This document shows positions 1-7,365 of a stretch of DNA of 63,022 nucleotides, in pieces. This DNA is from Rhodospirillales bacterium (GTDB taxonomy: Bacteria; Pseudomonadota; Alphaproteobacteria; UBA828), in NCBI GenBank assembly GCA_028818855.1, contig JAPPMY010000247.1:1-63022 (forward strand). The letters run 5' to 3'. The notes beneath the pieces were generated by a model, which worked only from the letters and a program-made list of their open reading frames with translations, made no database searches and was not told where the DNA came from. A program made the position numbers and the translations under genes. Positions within the stretch are counted from its first letter, which is position 1; every line of letters starts with the position of its first letter.

Positions 1-311
1 CTCAGCACGTGCCCGTCGGTCGCCGCGCCGAGGATGCCGAAGGTGATGGCATCCGCGAAATACTCGTTCATCAGTGCCAGCACGACGCCGGTCGCGACCG
101 TAAAGAGCGCCGCCCAGCGGAACCAGAAGAGCGCCGCCGGCGCGATCACCTTGCCGATCGCGGGCTTCTGCTCGTCCGGAATCTTCGGCATGTTGGGGAT
201 CTGGACGAAGTTGAAGTACCAGAGCAGCCCGATCCACATGATGCCCGCGAGCACGTGGGACCAGCGGAAGAAGAACTGCCACCAGGCGTAATCGACTAAT
301 GGTGTGTCCAT
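1..311 (-). CDS. PuuD-like (urate oxidase N-terminal domain) membrane protein, C-terminus cut by window edge
   Basis: The visible 103 codons give an N-terminus with two hydrophobic helices (about residues 12-36 and 57-80) and the motifs WSHVLAGIMWIG and APAALFWFRW. These resemble the membrane domain of the PuuD/urate-oxidase-N family (PF06181), often misannotated as NusG-like. In PuuD the membrane domain precedes a cytochrome c domain and the enzyme oxidises urate; many alphaproteobacterial relatives carry only the membrane part, and the missing end prevents choosing. The ATG is at 311 and is preceded by a purine-rich GAGGGGGTGAGG. A 30-codon membrane ORF ends 16 bases upstream and is probably cotranscribed. 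The divergent neighbours are purine/pyrimidine-type deaminases, which fits a purine link but does not prove it. Confidence 0.6.
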   Translation of the reverse strand, partial: MDTPLVDYAWWQFFFRWSHVLAGIMWIGLLWYFNFVQIPNMPKIPDEQKPAIGKVIAPAALFWFRWAALFTVATGVVLALMNEYFADAITFGILGAATDGHVL

Positions 312-327
312 CGCCTCACCCCCTCGC

Positions 328-420
328 TCAGCTTATGCCGTAGAGAATTGCGACGATGATCACGGTGAGGATGACCCCCATGACCACAGTCTGGGTGAGC
401 GATGTCAGCGGGTTGGTCAT
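328..420 (-). CDS. 30-aa single-helix membrane microprotein
   Basis: A 30-codon ORF starts at the ATG at 420 and stops with TGA at 330-328. It has a short polar N-terminus (MTNPLTSLTQ) and one uninterrupted hydrophobic helix (about residues 11-27, rich in V and I), ending YGIS. The stop lies 16 bases before the PuuD-like start on the same strand, so the two probably form one transcript, and the product could be a small subunit or stabiliser of that membrane protein. I do not recognise a family. The composition (one clean helix with polar ends) and operon position support a real gene, but an ORF this short could arise by chance. Confidence 0.45.
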   Translation of the reverse strand: MTNPLTSLTQTVVMGVILTVIIVAILYGIS

Positions 421-598
421 TGTCTTGTGCCCCCCTGCATTCACGATTCGCAATTGCGTAGCATAGTGCCCCGACGGACGGTTGCAATTGCCCGTGGCGT
501 TTCGCGCCCCCGGCGGAACGCCGAGCGGTGTGGCAGCCTGTTGACTTATCATGTATCCGAGCGGGCGATATTCGGCGCCGAACCACGGGGTTGAAACC

Positions 599-1621
599 AT
601 GACGGACATGAGACGCTTCATCGAGCACATGCCGAAGGCGGAGCTACACGTCCACGTGGAGGGGACGCTGGAGCCGGAGCTGAAGTTCGACCTCGCCCGC
701 CGCAACGCCGTCGAGCTGCCCTACGAATCGGTGGAGGAGATGCGGGCTGCTTACGACTTCGACGACCTGCCCTCGTTCCTCAAGGCCTACTACGAGGGCA
801 TGAGCGTCCTGGTGACGGAGCAGGACTTCTACGACCTCACGACCGCGTACCTCGCCAGGGCGCATTCCCAGACCGTGCTCTACGCCGAGATCTTCTTCGA
901 CCCCCAGGCGCACGCCTCGCGCGGCGTCGCCTACGACACCGTGATCCGCGGCATTCGCCGCGCGCAGGAGGAGGCGGAAGAGCGGCTCGGCATCCGCACC
1001 CAGCTCATCATGTGCTTCCTGCGGGACATGAGCGCGGACTCCGCGATGGCCACGCTGGAACGCTCCCTGCCCTACAGGGACTGGATCGTGGGCGTCGGCC
1101 TCGATTCGGACGAGAAAGGCAACCCGCCCGTCAAGTTCAGGGACGTGTTCGCCCGGGCGCGCGCCGAGGGCTACCGGCTCACCATGCACTGTGACGTGGA
1201 CCAGGAGAACTCGGTCCGGCACATCTGGCAGACCGTCCGCGACATCGGCGTGGACAGGATCGACCACGGCGTCAACGCGCTCGAGGACGAGGCGCTCTGC
1301 CGGGAGATCGTGGAGAGGGGCCTCGCGCTCACGGTCTGCCCGGTCTCCAACAGGTGCATCACCGGCAGCCTCAAGGCTCTCGAGGTCCGGCGCATGCTGG
1401 AGATCGGCATGCGTGCCACGGTCAACTCCGACGATCCCGCCTATTTTCAGGGCTACATCCTCGAGAACCTCGTCGCGACCCAGGAGGAGGCGGACCTGAG
1501 CCGGGATCAGGTCGTCCGGCTCGCCGCCAACGCCTTCGAGGCAAGCTGGCTGCAGGCCGACGAAAAGCGCGCGTTCTCGGACCGGCTGGCGGGCTACGCG
1601 GCCTCGGGGGCCGGACCGTGA
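599..1621 (+). CDS. Adenosine/adenine deaminase family amidohydrolase with altered HAGE motif
   Basis: A 340-aa TIM-barrel deaminase of the ADA family (PF00962), close to the usual 330-350 aa. Visible motifs are the zinc pair H17-x-H19 (AELHVHVEG), H223 (RIDHG) and D278-D279 in NSDDPAYF. The SDDPAYF form is typical of the bacterial adenine deaminase branch. The family's HAGE motif, with a zinc His and the catalytic Glu, reads HCDV here (residues 197-200), so the His is kept but the Glu is not in its usual place; D199, D201 or E203 are the nearest acids. An upstream in-frame ATG at 551 would add 16 residues; the ATG at 599 places the conserved MPKAELH block at the normal distance. The stop overlaps the next start. 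Probable substrate: adenine or a related N-heterocyclic amine. Confidence 0.85.
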   Translation: MTDMRRFIEHMPKAELHVHVEGTLEPELKFDLARRNAVELPYESVEEMRAAYDFDDLPSFLKAYYEGMSVLVTEQDFYDLTTAYLARAHSQTVLYAEIFFDPQAHASRGVAYDTVIRGIRRAQEEAEERLGIRTQLIMCFLRDMSADSAMATLERSLPYRDWIVGVGLDSDEKGNPPVKFRDVFARARAEGYRLTMHCDVDQENSVRHIWQTVRDIGVDRIDHGVNALEDEALCREIVERGLALTVCPVSNRCITGSLKALEVRRMLEIGMRATVNSDDPAYFQGYILENLVATQEEADLSRDQVVRLAANAFEASWLQADEKRAFSDRLAGYAASGAGP

Positions 1622-2205
1622 CTCATTCGGACCGTGCGCTGGCCAGCCGTTTCCTCGACGTGATCGAGCATGACGTCGTCGCCCTGACGCGGGCGGGGGT
1701 GGCGCGCGGCGACAAGGTGTTCGGCGGCGCGATCCTGCGCAAGGCGGACCTCTCGCTCGTCATCGCCGCCACCAACCGGGAGACCGAGAACCCGCTCTTC
1801 CACGGGGAGATCTCCACGCTCAACGCGTTCTTCGCGCTCTCCGACGCCGCGCGTCCCAAGCCCCTGGAGTGCCTCTTCCTCTCGACCCACGAGCCCTGCT
1901 CGCTCTGCCTGTCGGCGATCACCTGGGCCGGATTCGACAACTTCTTCTACCTCTTCCCCTACGAGGACACGCGGGATGCCTTCAACATCCCCCACGACCT
2001 GCGGATCCTGAGCGAGGTCTTTCGGGTCGAGAACGGAGACTACGCCCGCGAGAACGCGTTCTGGCGAAGCCGCTCCGTCGACGATCTCATCGGCGGCGAC
2101 GGCGGCGATCTGAAGGACCGGATCGCCCGCGTCCGGGCGCTCTACGACGAGCTTTCGTCGGTCTACCAGGCGTCGAAAGAGGGCAGCGACATCCCGCTGA
2201 GCTGA
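1618..2205 (+). CDS. Cytidine-deaminase-fold nucleoside/base deaminase
   Basis: A 195-aa zinc deaminase of the CDA/dCMP superfamily (PF00383). H62-G-E64 supplies the zinc His and catalytic Glu, and P93-C94-S-L-C97 supplies two zinc cysteines. The C-terminal half (LFPYEDTRDAFNIPHD onward) is longer than in TadA or guanine deaminases and suggests a separate subfamily. The start is GTG at 1618, overlapping the stop of the upstream deaminase by four bases (GTGA), so translation is probably coupled. Two unrelated deaminase folds in one transcript point to sequential or parallel deamination of N-heterocycles. The exact substrate is unknown. Confidence 0.85.
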   Translation: MTHSDRALASRFLDVIEHDVVALTRAGVARGDKVFGGAILRKADLSLVIAATNRETENPLFHGEISTLNAFFALSDAARPKPLECLFLSTHEPCSLCLSAITWAGFDNFFYLFPYEDTRDAFNIPHDLRILSEVFRVENGDYARENAFWRSRSVDDLIGGDGGDLKDRIARVRALYDELSSVYQASKEGSDIPLS

Positions 2206-2217
2206 CGCCGGGGGCGC

Positions 2218-2601
2218 TCAGCCCGGCCGCGCCGGCATCAGCGCCGCGGCGACGCGGCGGTCCTCCGCCATGAGCACGTTGTAGGTGCGGCAGGCCGCGC
2301 CGGTGTCCATGCACTCCACGGCGATGCCGCGCGCGCCGAGCGCCTGTCTCAGGGCCGGCGGCGCCAGCTCGAACGCATCACCGCTGCCGATCAGCAGGAT
2401 CTCGACCGGGGGCTCGGCGGAGAACACCGCATCCAGCGTCTCGATCCCGGCGGTCGCGATGCCCGAGACCTGCCACGGCACCACGCCTTCGGGCCAGACG
2501 ATGACGGGGCTCGAATAGCGCTCGCCGTTGATCCTGAAGCCCTCGTCGCCGTAGCTCTCGATGACGCGCCGGCCTTCGGGGACGAGCGGCGTGATGTCCA
2601 A
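2218..2601 (-). CDS. Mth938-like (DUF498/NDUFAF3-type) domain protein
   Basis: A 127-aa protein of the Mth938-like fold (PF04430), recognised from the N-terminal GYGDEGFRING-type stretch, SPVIVWPEGVVPW, the central EILLIGSGD and the closing TGAACRTYNVLMAEDRRVAAALMP. The mitochondrial relative NDUFAF3 is a complex I assembly factor, but the bacterial role is not established. It follows secF by nine bases, a common alphaproteobacterial arrangement, so it is probably the last gene of the Sec accessory transcript. The best start is TTG at 2601, directly after the secF stop, with no clear ribosome site, which suggests translational coupling. Confidence 0.8.
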   Translation of the reverse strand: MDITPLVPEGRRVIESYGDEGFRINGERYSSPVIVWPEGVVPWQVSGIATAGIETLDAVFSAEPPVEILLIGSGDAFELAPPALRQALGARGIAVECMDTGAACRTYNVLMAEDRRVAAALMPARPG

Positions 2602-2610
2602 GGGGCAGAC

Positions 2611-3786
2611 TCAGCGCTTGCTGCGCTTGCGCCGGCGGCGGCGCTCCCGGGAGGAGCTGGCGCGGCGCTGCCTGCGCGAGCCCGTGGCCTCGGGCTCTTC
2701 CTCGTCCCCCTCCGCCATCGCTTCCTCCGCGGCCTGGGCCGCCCGGACGATCGCGGCCCTGTCGTCGGGCGCTGCGTCGGGCTCCGGCAGGGCGCCCGCC
2801 GGCTCGGCCGCAAGCGCTGCGGGCTCGGCGTCCTCGTCCACGGCGGCGAGCCGCTCGGCCTGGCCCACGGTCTTCTTCTGACCGCCCCGCTGGGGCTGCA
2901 CGTAGAGCAGCAGCGCGCCTGCGATGAAGATCGAGGAATAGGTGCCGACGATCACGCCCCAGATCATGGCGAAGCTGAAGTCGCGGATGACGGCGCCGCC
3001 GAAGATGATCAGCGCCAGCAGGGCGAGCAGGGTGGTCATCGAGGTGATGACCGTGCGCGCCAGGGTCTCGTTGACGCTCTGGTTGAGCAACTCCAGCAGC
3101 GGCATCGTCTTGTACTTGCGCAGGTTCTCGCGCACGCGGTCGTAGACGACGACGGTGTCGTTCATCGAGTAGCCGACGATGAGCAGAATCGCGGCCACAA
3201 TGGGCAGGTTGAATTCCAGCCCGAGCGCCGCGAAGATTCCGAGCGAGAGCAGCACGTCGTGGATAAGCGCGATTACCGCGCCGATGGCGAACGGCAGCTC
3301 GAAGCGGAACCAGATGTAGACCAGCATCAGGAAGACCGAGACCACCACCGCGATGATGCCGGCCTGGATCAACTCGGAGCCCACCTTGGGCCCCACGGTC
3401 TCGACCCGGCGGTAGCTCAGCGTATCGCTGTAGTTCGCGCTCAAGGCCTCGCGCACGGCGGTGACGGCGACCTGCTGGGCACCGGCATCGCCGGGCTGGC
3501 GCTCGATGCGAATCAGGACTTCGGTGGGCGAGCCGAATTCCTGCAGCGCGATCTCGCCGAGGCCGAGACCCGTGAGCGCGCTTCGCATCTGCCCGATGTC
3601 GGCCTCTCGCTCGGTGCCCACCTCGATCAGGATGCCGCCCGCGAAGTCGATCCCGAAGTTGAGCCCGCGCCCCAGCAGGACGGCGACCGAGAGCACCGCC
3701 AGCGTGATCGAGAGAATGAAGAAGGTGCGGCGCTGCAGCAGGAACGGGATCGCCGTCTTGTCGGGTATGAGCCGGAATCGCCACAT
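2611..3786 (-). CDS. secF: Protein translocase subunit SecF
   Basis: A 391-aa inner-membrane SecF, which with SecD and YajC uses the proton gradient to assist late translocation through SecYEG. An N-terminal helix is followed by the SecF signature GIDFAGGILIEV near residues 44-55, a periplasmic P1 domain, and a five-helix block including VGYSMNDTVVVYDRVREN. It is longer than most SecF proteins (about 300-330 aa) because of a roughly 95-residue C-terminal extension: a low-complexity Ala/Glu/Asp stretch and then a strongly basic end rich in Arg and Lys. The tail faces the cytosol, like that of YajC. It starts with ATG at 3786, with a 256-base spacer carrying a palindromic repeat before secD. 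Confidence 0.96.
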   Translation of the reverse strand: MWRFRLIPDKTAIPFLLQRRTFFILSITLAVLSVAVLLGRGLNFGIDFAGGILIEVGTEREADIGQMRSALTGLGLGEIALQEFGSPTEVLIRIERQPGDAGAQQVAVTAVREALSANYSDTLSYRRVETVGPKVGSELIQAGIIAVVVSVFLMLVYIWFRFELPFAIGAVIALIHDVLLSLGIFAALGLEFNLPIVAAILLIVGYSMNDTVVVYDRVRENLRKYKTMPLLELLNQSVNETLARTVITSMTTLLALLALIIFGGAVIRDFSFAMIWGVIVGTYSSIFIAGALLLYVQPQRGGQKKTVGQAERLAAVDEDAEPAALAAEPAGALPEPDAAPDDRAAIVRAAQAAEEAMAEGDEEEPEATGSRRQRRASSSRERRRRRKRSKR

Positions 3787-3860
3787 GACGCGGATCCTAG
3801 TGCCCGGGAACGCAAGCAGGGATCACGTCGAACGGATCCGCCGCACCACGCCCTCTTTCC

Positions 3861-3969
3861 GTCATGGCCGGGCTTGTCCCGGCCATCCACGGCGCCGCAC
3901 CGCACGTGTCGCGCCGCCCTCTGGAAATCGTTCGGCCAGGTGGATGCCCGGAACAAGTCCGGGCATGAC
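3861..3969. repeat. REP-like palindromic intergenic repeat, type 1, copy 1
   Basis: An inverted repeat between secD and secF. The left arm begins GTCATGGCCGGGCTTGTCC and runs to ATCCAC; the right arm runs from GTGGATGCCCGG to GGGCATGAC. This is the short 'GTCATGsCCGG...GTGGAT' palindrome common between genes in high-GC alphaproteobacteria. A second diverged copy lies at 48056-48179. Within this operon the RNA could form a long stem-loop that protects or attenuates the downstream secF message. That role is inferred from position only. Confidence 0.75.
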
Positions 3970-4042
3970 GGCGGGTGAAAACAGCCGGTTCAGAACCATC
4001 ACGGGTGGTGGGCACGATCATTCGAACGTCGCTCCCATTGCC

Positions 4043-5620
4043 CTAGAGCGGCAGCATCGCGGGCCGCCGCTGGCGGAGCCAGGCGACCAGGATCATCCGG
4101 CTCACCAGCATGGCGGTGAACATGGAGGTCGCGATCCCGATTCCGAGCGTGACGGCGAAGCCCTTCACCGGCCCGGTGCCGATGATGAATAGAATGATGG
4201 CGGCGATCAGCGTCGTCAGGTTCGAGTCGATGATCGTGGTGAAGGCGCGGCGATAGCCGGCCTCCATGGCCGAGAACGGCGCCCGGCCGGCGCGCGCTTC
4301 CTCCCGTATTCGCTCGAAGATCAGCACGTTGGCATCGACCGCCATGCCGATGGTGAGCACGATGCCGGCGATGCCGGGCAGCGTCAGCGTCGCCTGCAGC
4401 AGCGACAGCACGCCCAGCATGATGATCAGGTTGAGCAGCAGCGCGAGATCGGCCACCAGGCCGAAGAGGCCATAGTAGAGCGCCATGAACAGGATCACCG
4501 CAGCCAGCCCGATGATGCAGGCGATCTTGCCGGCCTCGATGGAATCGGCGCCGAGGTCGGGGCCGACCGTGCGCTCCTCCAGGATCTTCATGGGCGCGGG
4601 CAGCGCGCCGGCGCGCAGCAGCAGCGAGAGGTCGTTCGCCTCCTCCACGGTGAAGTTGCCGGTAATCTGCCCGTTGCCGCCCACGATGGGCTCGCGGATC
4701 ACCGGCGCGCTGATGACCCGCTCGTCGAGCACGATGGCGAAGGGCCTGCCGACGTTCTCGGTCGTCACCTCGCCGAACTTGCGCGCGCCGGTCGAATCGA
4801 AGCGGAAGCTCACGGCCCACTGCCCGGTCTGGTCGCGCGTGGTCGCCGCATCCACCAGCGAATCGCCGCTCACCATGACCCGCTTGCGGATCACGTAGAA
4901 CACCTCCTCGCCGTTGGCGTCGAGCTCGTCGGAGGGCAGCCGGAGCGAGCCCAGCGGCACGCGGCCGGAGCGCCGGTCCTCCGCCGTCACGTTCTCGTCG
5001 AGCAGGTGGAAGGTGAGCTTCGCCGTCTTGCCCAGCAGGCGCTTGATGCGCTCGGGGTCGTCCACGCCGGGGAGCTGGACGAGGATCCGGTCCTCGCCCT
5101 GGCGCTGGATGGTGGGCTCCCGCACGCCGGTCTCGTCGATCCGGCGGCGGATGATCTCGATCGACTGGTTGACCGCCGCGAGCCGGCGGGCCTCGACCGC
5201 CTCCTCGGTCAGCAGGATCTGGAAGGCCGCGCCGGAGTCGCTGTCGATCTCGGCCTCGGGGTCGAGGTCGTCCACCGCCTCTGACGCCGCGTCGATCTGG
5301 CCCGGATCGATGAGCAGGAAGACGACGCGATCCCGCTCCGCCTTCAGCCCGGTGTACTTGATTCCGTTGCGGCGCAGCGCCACCCGCGTGTCATCGACCA
5401 GCGTCGTGATCCGCTCGCGCAGGATGTCGGCGACCTGCACCTCGAGCAGGAGGTGGGAGCCGCCCTGCAGATCGAGGCCGAGATTGACCTGGCTGGAGGG
5501 CAGCCACGTGGGATAGCTGTCGAGCGAGGCCCGGCTGAACAGGTTGGGCACGGCGAAGAGGATCGCCGCGACGATGACCGCCGCGACGACGCCAACCTGC
5601 CATAGACGGGTACGAAGCAT
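4043..5620 (-). CDS. secD: Protein translocase subunit SecD
   Basis: A 525-aa inner-membrane SecD. The N-terminal helix (residues about 7-25) is followed by the SecD signature VNLGLDLQGGSHLLLEV, the large periplasmic P1 domain with the RRRIDETGVREPTIQ and GEDRILVQLPG blocks, then a six-helix bundle with GMAVDANVLIFERIREE carrying the conserved membrane Asp. The length fits the shorter proteobacterial SecD class. The start is ATG at 5620. yajC ends 26 bases upstream and secF follows after a repeat-bearing spacer, so yajC-secD-secF is one transcriptional unit on this strand. Confidence 0.97.
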   Translation of the reverse strand: MLRTRLWQVGVVAAVIVAAILFAVPNLFSRASLDSYPTWLPSSQVNLGLDLQGGSHLLLEVQVADILRERITTLVDDTRVALRRNGIKYTGLKAERDRVVFLLIDPGQIDAASEAVDDLDPEAEIDSDSGAAFQILLTEEAVEARRLAAVNQSIEIIRRRIDETGVREPTIQRQGEDRILVQLPGVDDPERIKRLLGKTAKLTFHLLDENVTAEDRRSGRVPLGSLRLPSDELDANGEEVFYVIRKRVMVSGDSLVDAATTRDQTGQWAVSFRFDSTGARKFGEVTTENVGRPFAIVLDERVISAPVIREPIVGGNGQITGNFTVEEANDLSLLLRAGALPAPMKILEERTVGPDLGADSIEAGKIACIIGLAAVILFMALYYGLFGLVADLALLLNLIIMLGVLSLLQATLTLPGIAGIVLTIGMAVDANVLIFERIREEARAGRAPFSAMEAGYRRAFTTIIDSNLTTLIAAIILFIIGTGPVKGFAVTLGIGIATSMFTAMLVSRMILVAWLRQRRPAMLPL

Positions 5621-5646
5621 CGGCTACGCAGGGGTCGCGCGGTCGC

Positions 5647-6213
5647 TCAGCGCCTGCGCCTTCCCCGCCTGTCGTCTTCTTCCTCGTCCTCGTCGTCTTC
5701 CTCGTCGAGGTCCTCGTACTCCTCGTCGTCGTCTTCGATTTCCTCTTCCTCTTCCTCTTCCTCTTCGAGGGTCTCGTCCTCGCGCTCGTCCTCTTCGTCC
5801 TCGTCCTCGTCTTCCTCTTCGTACTGGTCATGGCGCGGCATGATCTGCGAGAGCATGGTGCGCATGACCCGGACGCGCACGTCGGGCGCGATCTCCACGA
5901 GCAGGGTGTCGCCGCGGCCGACCTTGACGACGTTCCCGACCAGGCCGCCGGTGGTCACGATGTCATCGCCCCGGTTCACGTTCTGCAGCATCTCGCGGTG
6001 GGCCTTCTGCTTCCTCTGCTGCGGACGGATCAGCAGGAAGTAGAACACCACGAAGATGAGAATGAGCGGCAGGATCGACATGAGCATGTCGCCGCCGCCG
6101 GCTTCGCCGCCTTCCCCGCCCTGCTGCATGGGCGGACAGCCGGCCAACGCGATCAAGACAAGCCCGAGCGCGCCCGTCTTGGCGAGCGCACTCACCAACT
6201 TCCTCGGAACCAT
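5647..6213 (-). CDS. yajC: Sec translocase accessory protein YajC with lipobox and long acidic tail
   Basis: The YajC core is clear: a hydrophobic helix at residues about 43-62, followed by LLIRPQQRKQKAH and the soluble block GDDIVTTGG-LVGNVVKVG. Two parts are unusual. Residues 1-26 form a lipoprotein-type signal ending L-A-G-C26, so the protein may be lipid-anchored before its membrane helix. After residue 130 there is a tail of about 50 residues, almost all Asp and Glu, ending in a short Arg cluster; typical YajC is 85-120 aa, this one is 188. The tail is encoded by GAG/GAC-type repeats at about 5660-5825. The ATG at 6213 was chosen because it gives a complete signal peptide. It is the first gene of the yajC-secD-secF unit. 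Confidence 0.93.
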   Translation of the reverse strand: MVPRKLVSALAKTGALGLVLIALAGCPPMQQGGEGGEAGGGDMLMSILPLILIFVVFYFLLIRPQQRKQKAHREMLQNVNRGDDIVTTGGLVGNVVKVGRGDTLLVEIAPDVRVRVMRTMLSQIMPRHDQYEEEDEDEDEEDEREDETLEEEEEEEEEIEDDDEEYEDLDEEDDEDEEEDDRRGRRRR

Positions 6214-6473
6214 GGGTTCGTACTCCTGGCCAGAAAATCGCCCGCAAGATAGGCCCAAATCCATGTGCGGGCAACGCATATGCCGAGCGCCGGGCATCCC
6301 GCCGCCAATTGCGGCCTGCCGCGCCCCTTTCCTCCCGCTTCCGGGAGCGAAGGAGGCCGGCCGCAGCGAGGAAAGCCCGCGCGAATAGCCGAATCGGGCG
6401 CGCCCGCCGTTTGCCGGAGTCGCGGCGATATGCGAGCGTGAGAGGGCGGAATCACGAGCCGGCGGCGGGCAGG

Positions 6474-7313
6474 GTGAGCGCAAGCGTCACGGAAACCGGC
6501 AAGGCCGGGCTGGGTGCGGTGGTGACCGGGATCGACCTCGAGCGGCCGACGACGGAGGACGGCGACGCGCTCCGCCGCGCCTTCCGGGCGAGCCCGATGC
6601 TGTGCATTCGCGCCGGCAAGGCGACGCCCGAGTCGTTCCTTGGGCTCGCCCGCGTCTTCGGCACCCTGCAACGCGAGCTGATGGGCGTTCTGCGCGATCC
6701 CGTCTTTCCCGAGATCTCCTTGATCGAGCGGAGGCGGGGCGTCAGCACCGCCACGGGCAAGGCCGCCACCTTCGGCGGCCACTGGCACACCGACGATTCG
6801 TACATGGCCGTCCCCTGCGCGGCGACGCTCCTCTATGGCGAGGTCGTGCCGCCGAGCGGCGGCGATACCGCGTTCACCAACATGCACGCGGCCTACGACG
6901 CGCTGCCCGCGAAGACGAAGGAGCGGATCGCGGACCTCAGCGCGATCCATACCTACCAGTCGCGGCGCAACGTCTCGCCGGTGGTGGAGCGGACGGAAGA
7001 GGAGAAGGCGCTGACCCCGCCGGTGACGCATCCCCTGGTGCGCACCCATCCGGAGACCGGCCGCAAGGCGCTCTACCTGAACCCCAACCGTATCGACCGG
7101 GTCTGCGGCATGGCGCTCGCCGACGGCGACTCCCTCCTCGACGAGCTGATCGCGCACGCGACCCGGCCCGCGTTCGTCCACGTCCACGCCTGGCGGCCGG
7201 ACGACATCGTGATCTGGGATAACCGCTGCACCATGCACAAGGCCTCGCCGCACGAGGGCGACCACCCGCGCCGCCTGCTGCGTATCCTCATCGAGGGCAC
7301 GGTGCCGGTCTGA
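6474..7313 (+). CDS. TauD/TfdA-family Fe(II)/2-oxoglutarate dioxygenase
   Basis: A 279-aa non-haem iron dioxygenase (PF02668). The facial triad is visible: H105-x-D107 in GGHWHTDDSY and the distal H255 in WDNRCTMHKAS, with Arg residues for 2-oxoglutarate after DHPRR. TauD itself releases sulfite from taurine; relatives hydroxylate many acids, so the substrate is open. The start is GTG at 6474 behind GGCGGGCAGG; the longer in-frame reading from 6309 adds an Arg-rich segment unlike any TauD N-terminus. It lies 52 bases before a luciferase-like oxidoreductase on the same strand and probably shares its transcript. yajC diverges upstream. Confidence 0.9.
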   Translation: MSASVTETGKAGLGAVVTGIDLERPTTEDGDALRRAFRASPMLCIRAGKATPESFLGLARVFGTLQRELMGVLRDPVFPEISLIERRRGVSTATGKAATFGGHWHTDDSYMAVPCAATLLYGEVVPPSGGDTAFTNMHAAYDALPAKTKERIADLSAIHTYQSRRNVSPVVERTEEEKALTPPVTHPLVRTHPETGRKALYLNPNRIDRVCGMALADGDSLLDELIAHATRPAFVHVHAWRPDDIVIWDNRCTMHKASPHEGDHPRRLLRILIEGTVPV

Positions 7314-7365
7314 GCGCGCGCCGCGCTGCCGAACCGATCCAGGCAACACGCGAAGGGAGAGACCG

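Noticed and set aside
2378-3784. 468-codon minus-strand frame overlapping secF
   Set aside because: Same strand but shifted frame over secF; Arg/Pro-rich with no family likeness, whereas the secF frame has all SecF signatures.
5650-5830. Repetitive TCCTCGTC-type tract considered as a microsatellite or CRISPR-like array
   Set aside because: It encodes the Asp/Glu tail of YajC in frame, unit lengths vary, and there are no spacers.
6309-6473. 55-codon N-terminal extension of the TauD-like gene
   Set aside because: Arg-rich sequence without family match and without a ribosome site; GTG at 6474 gives the normal length.
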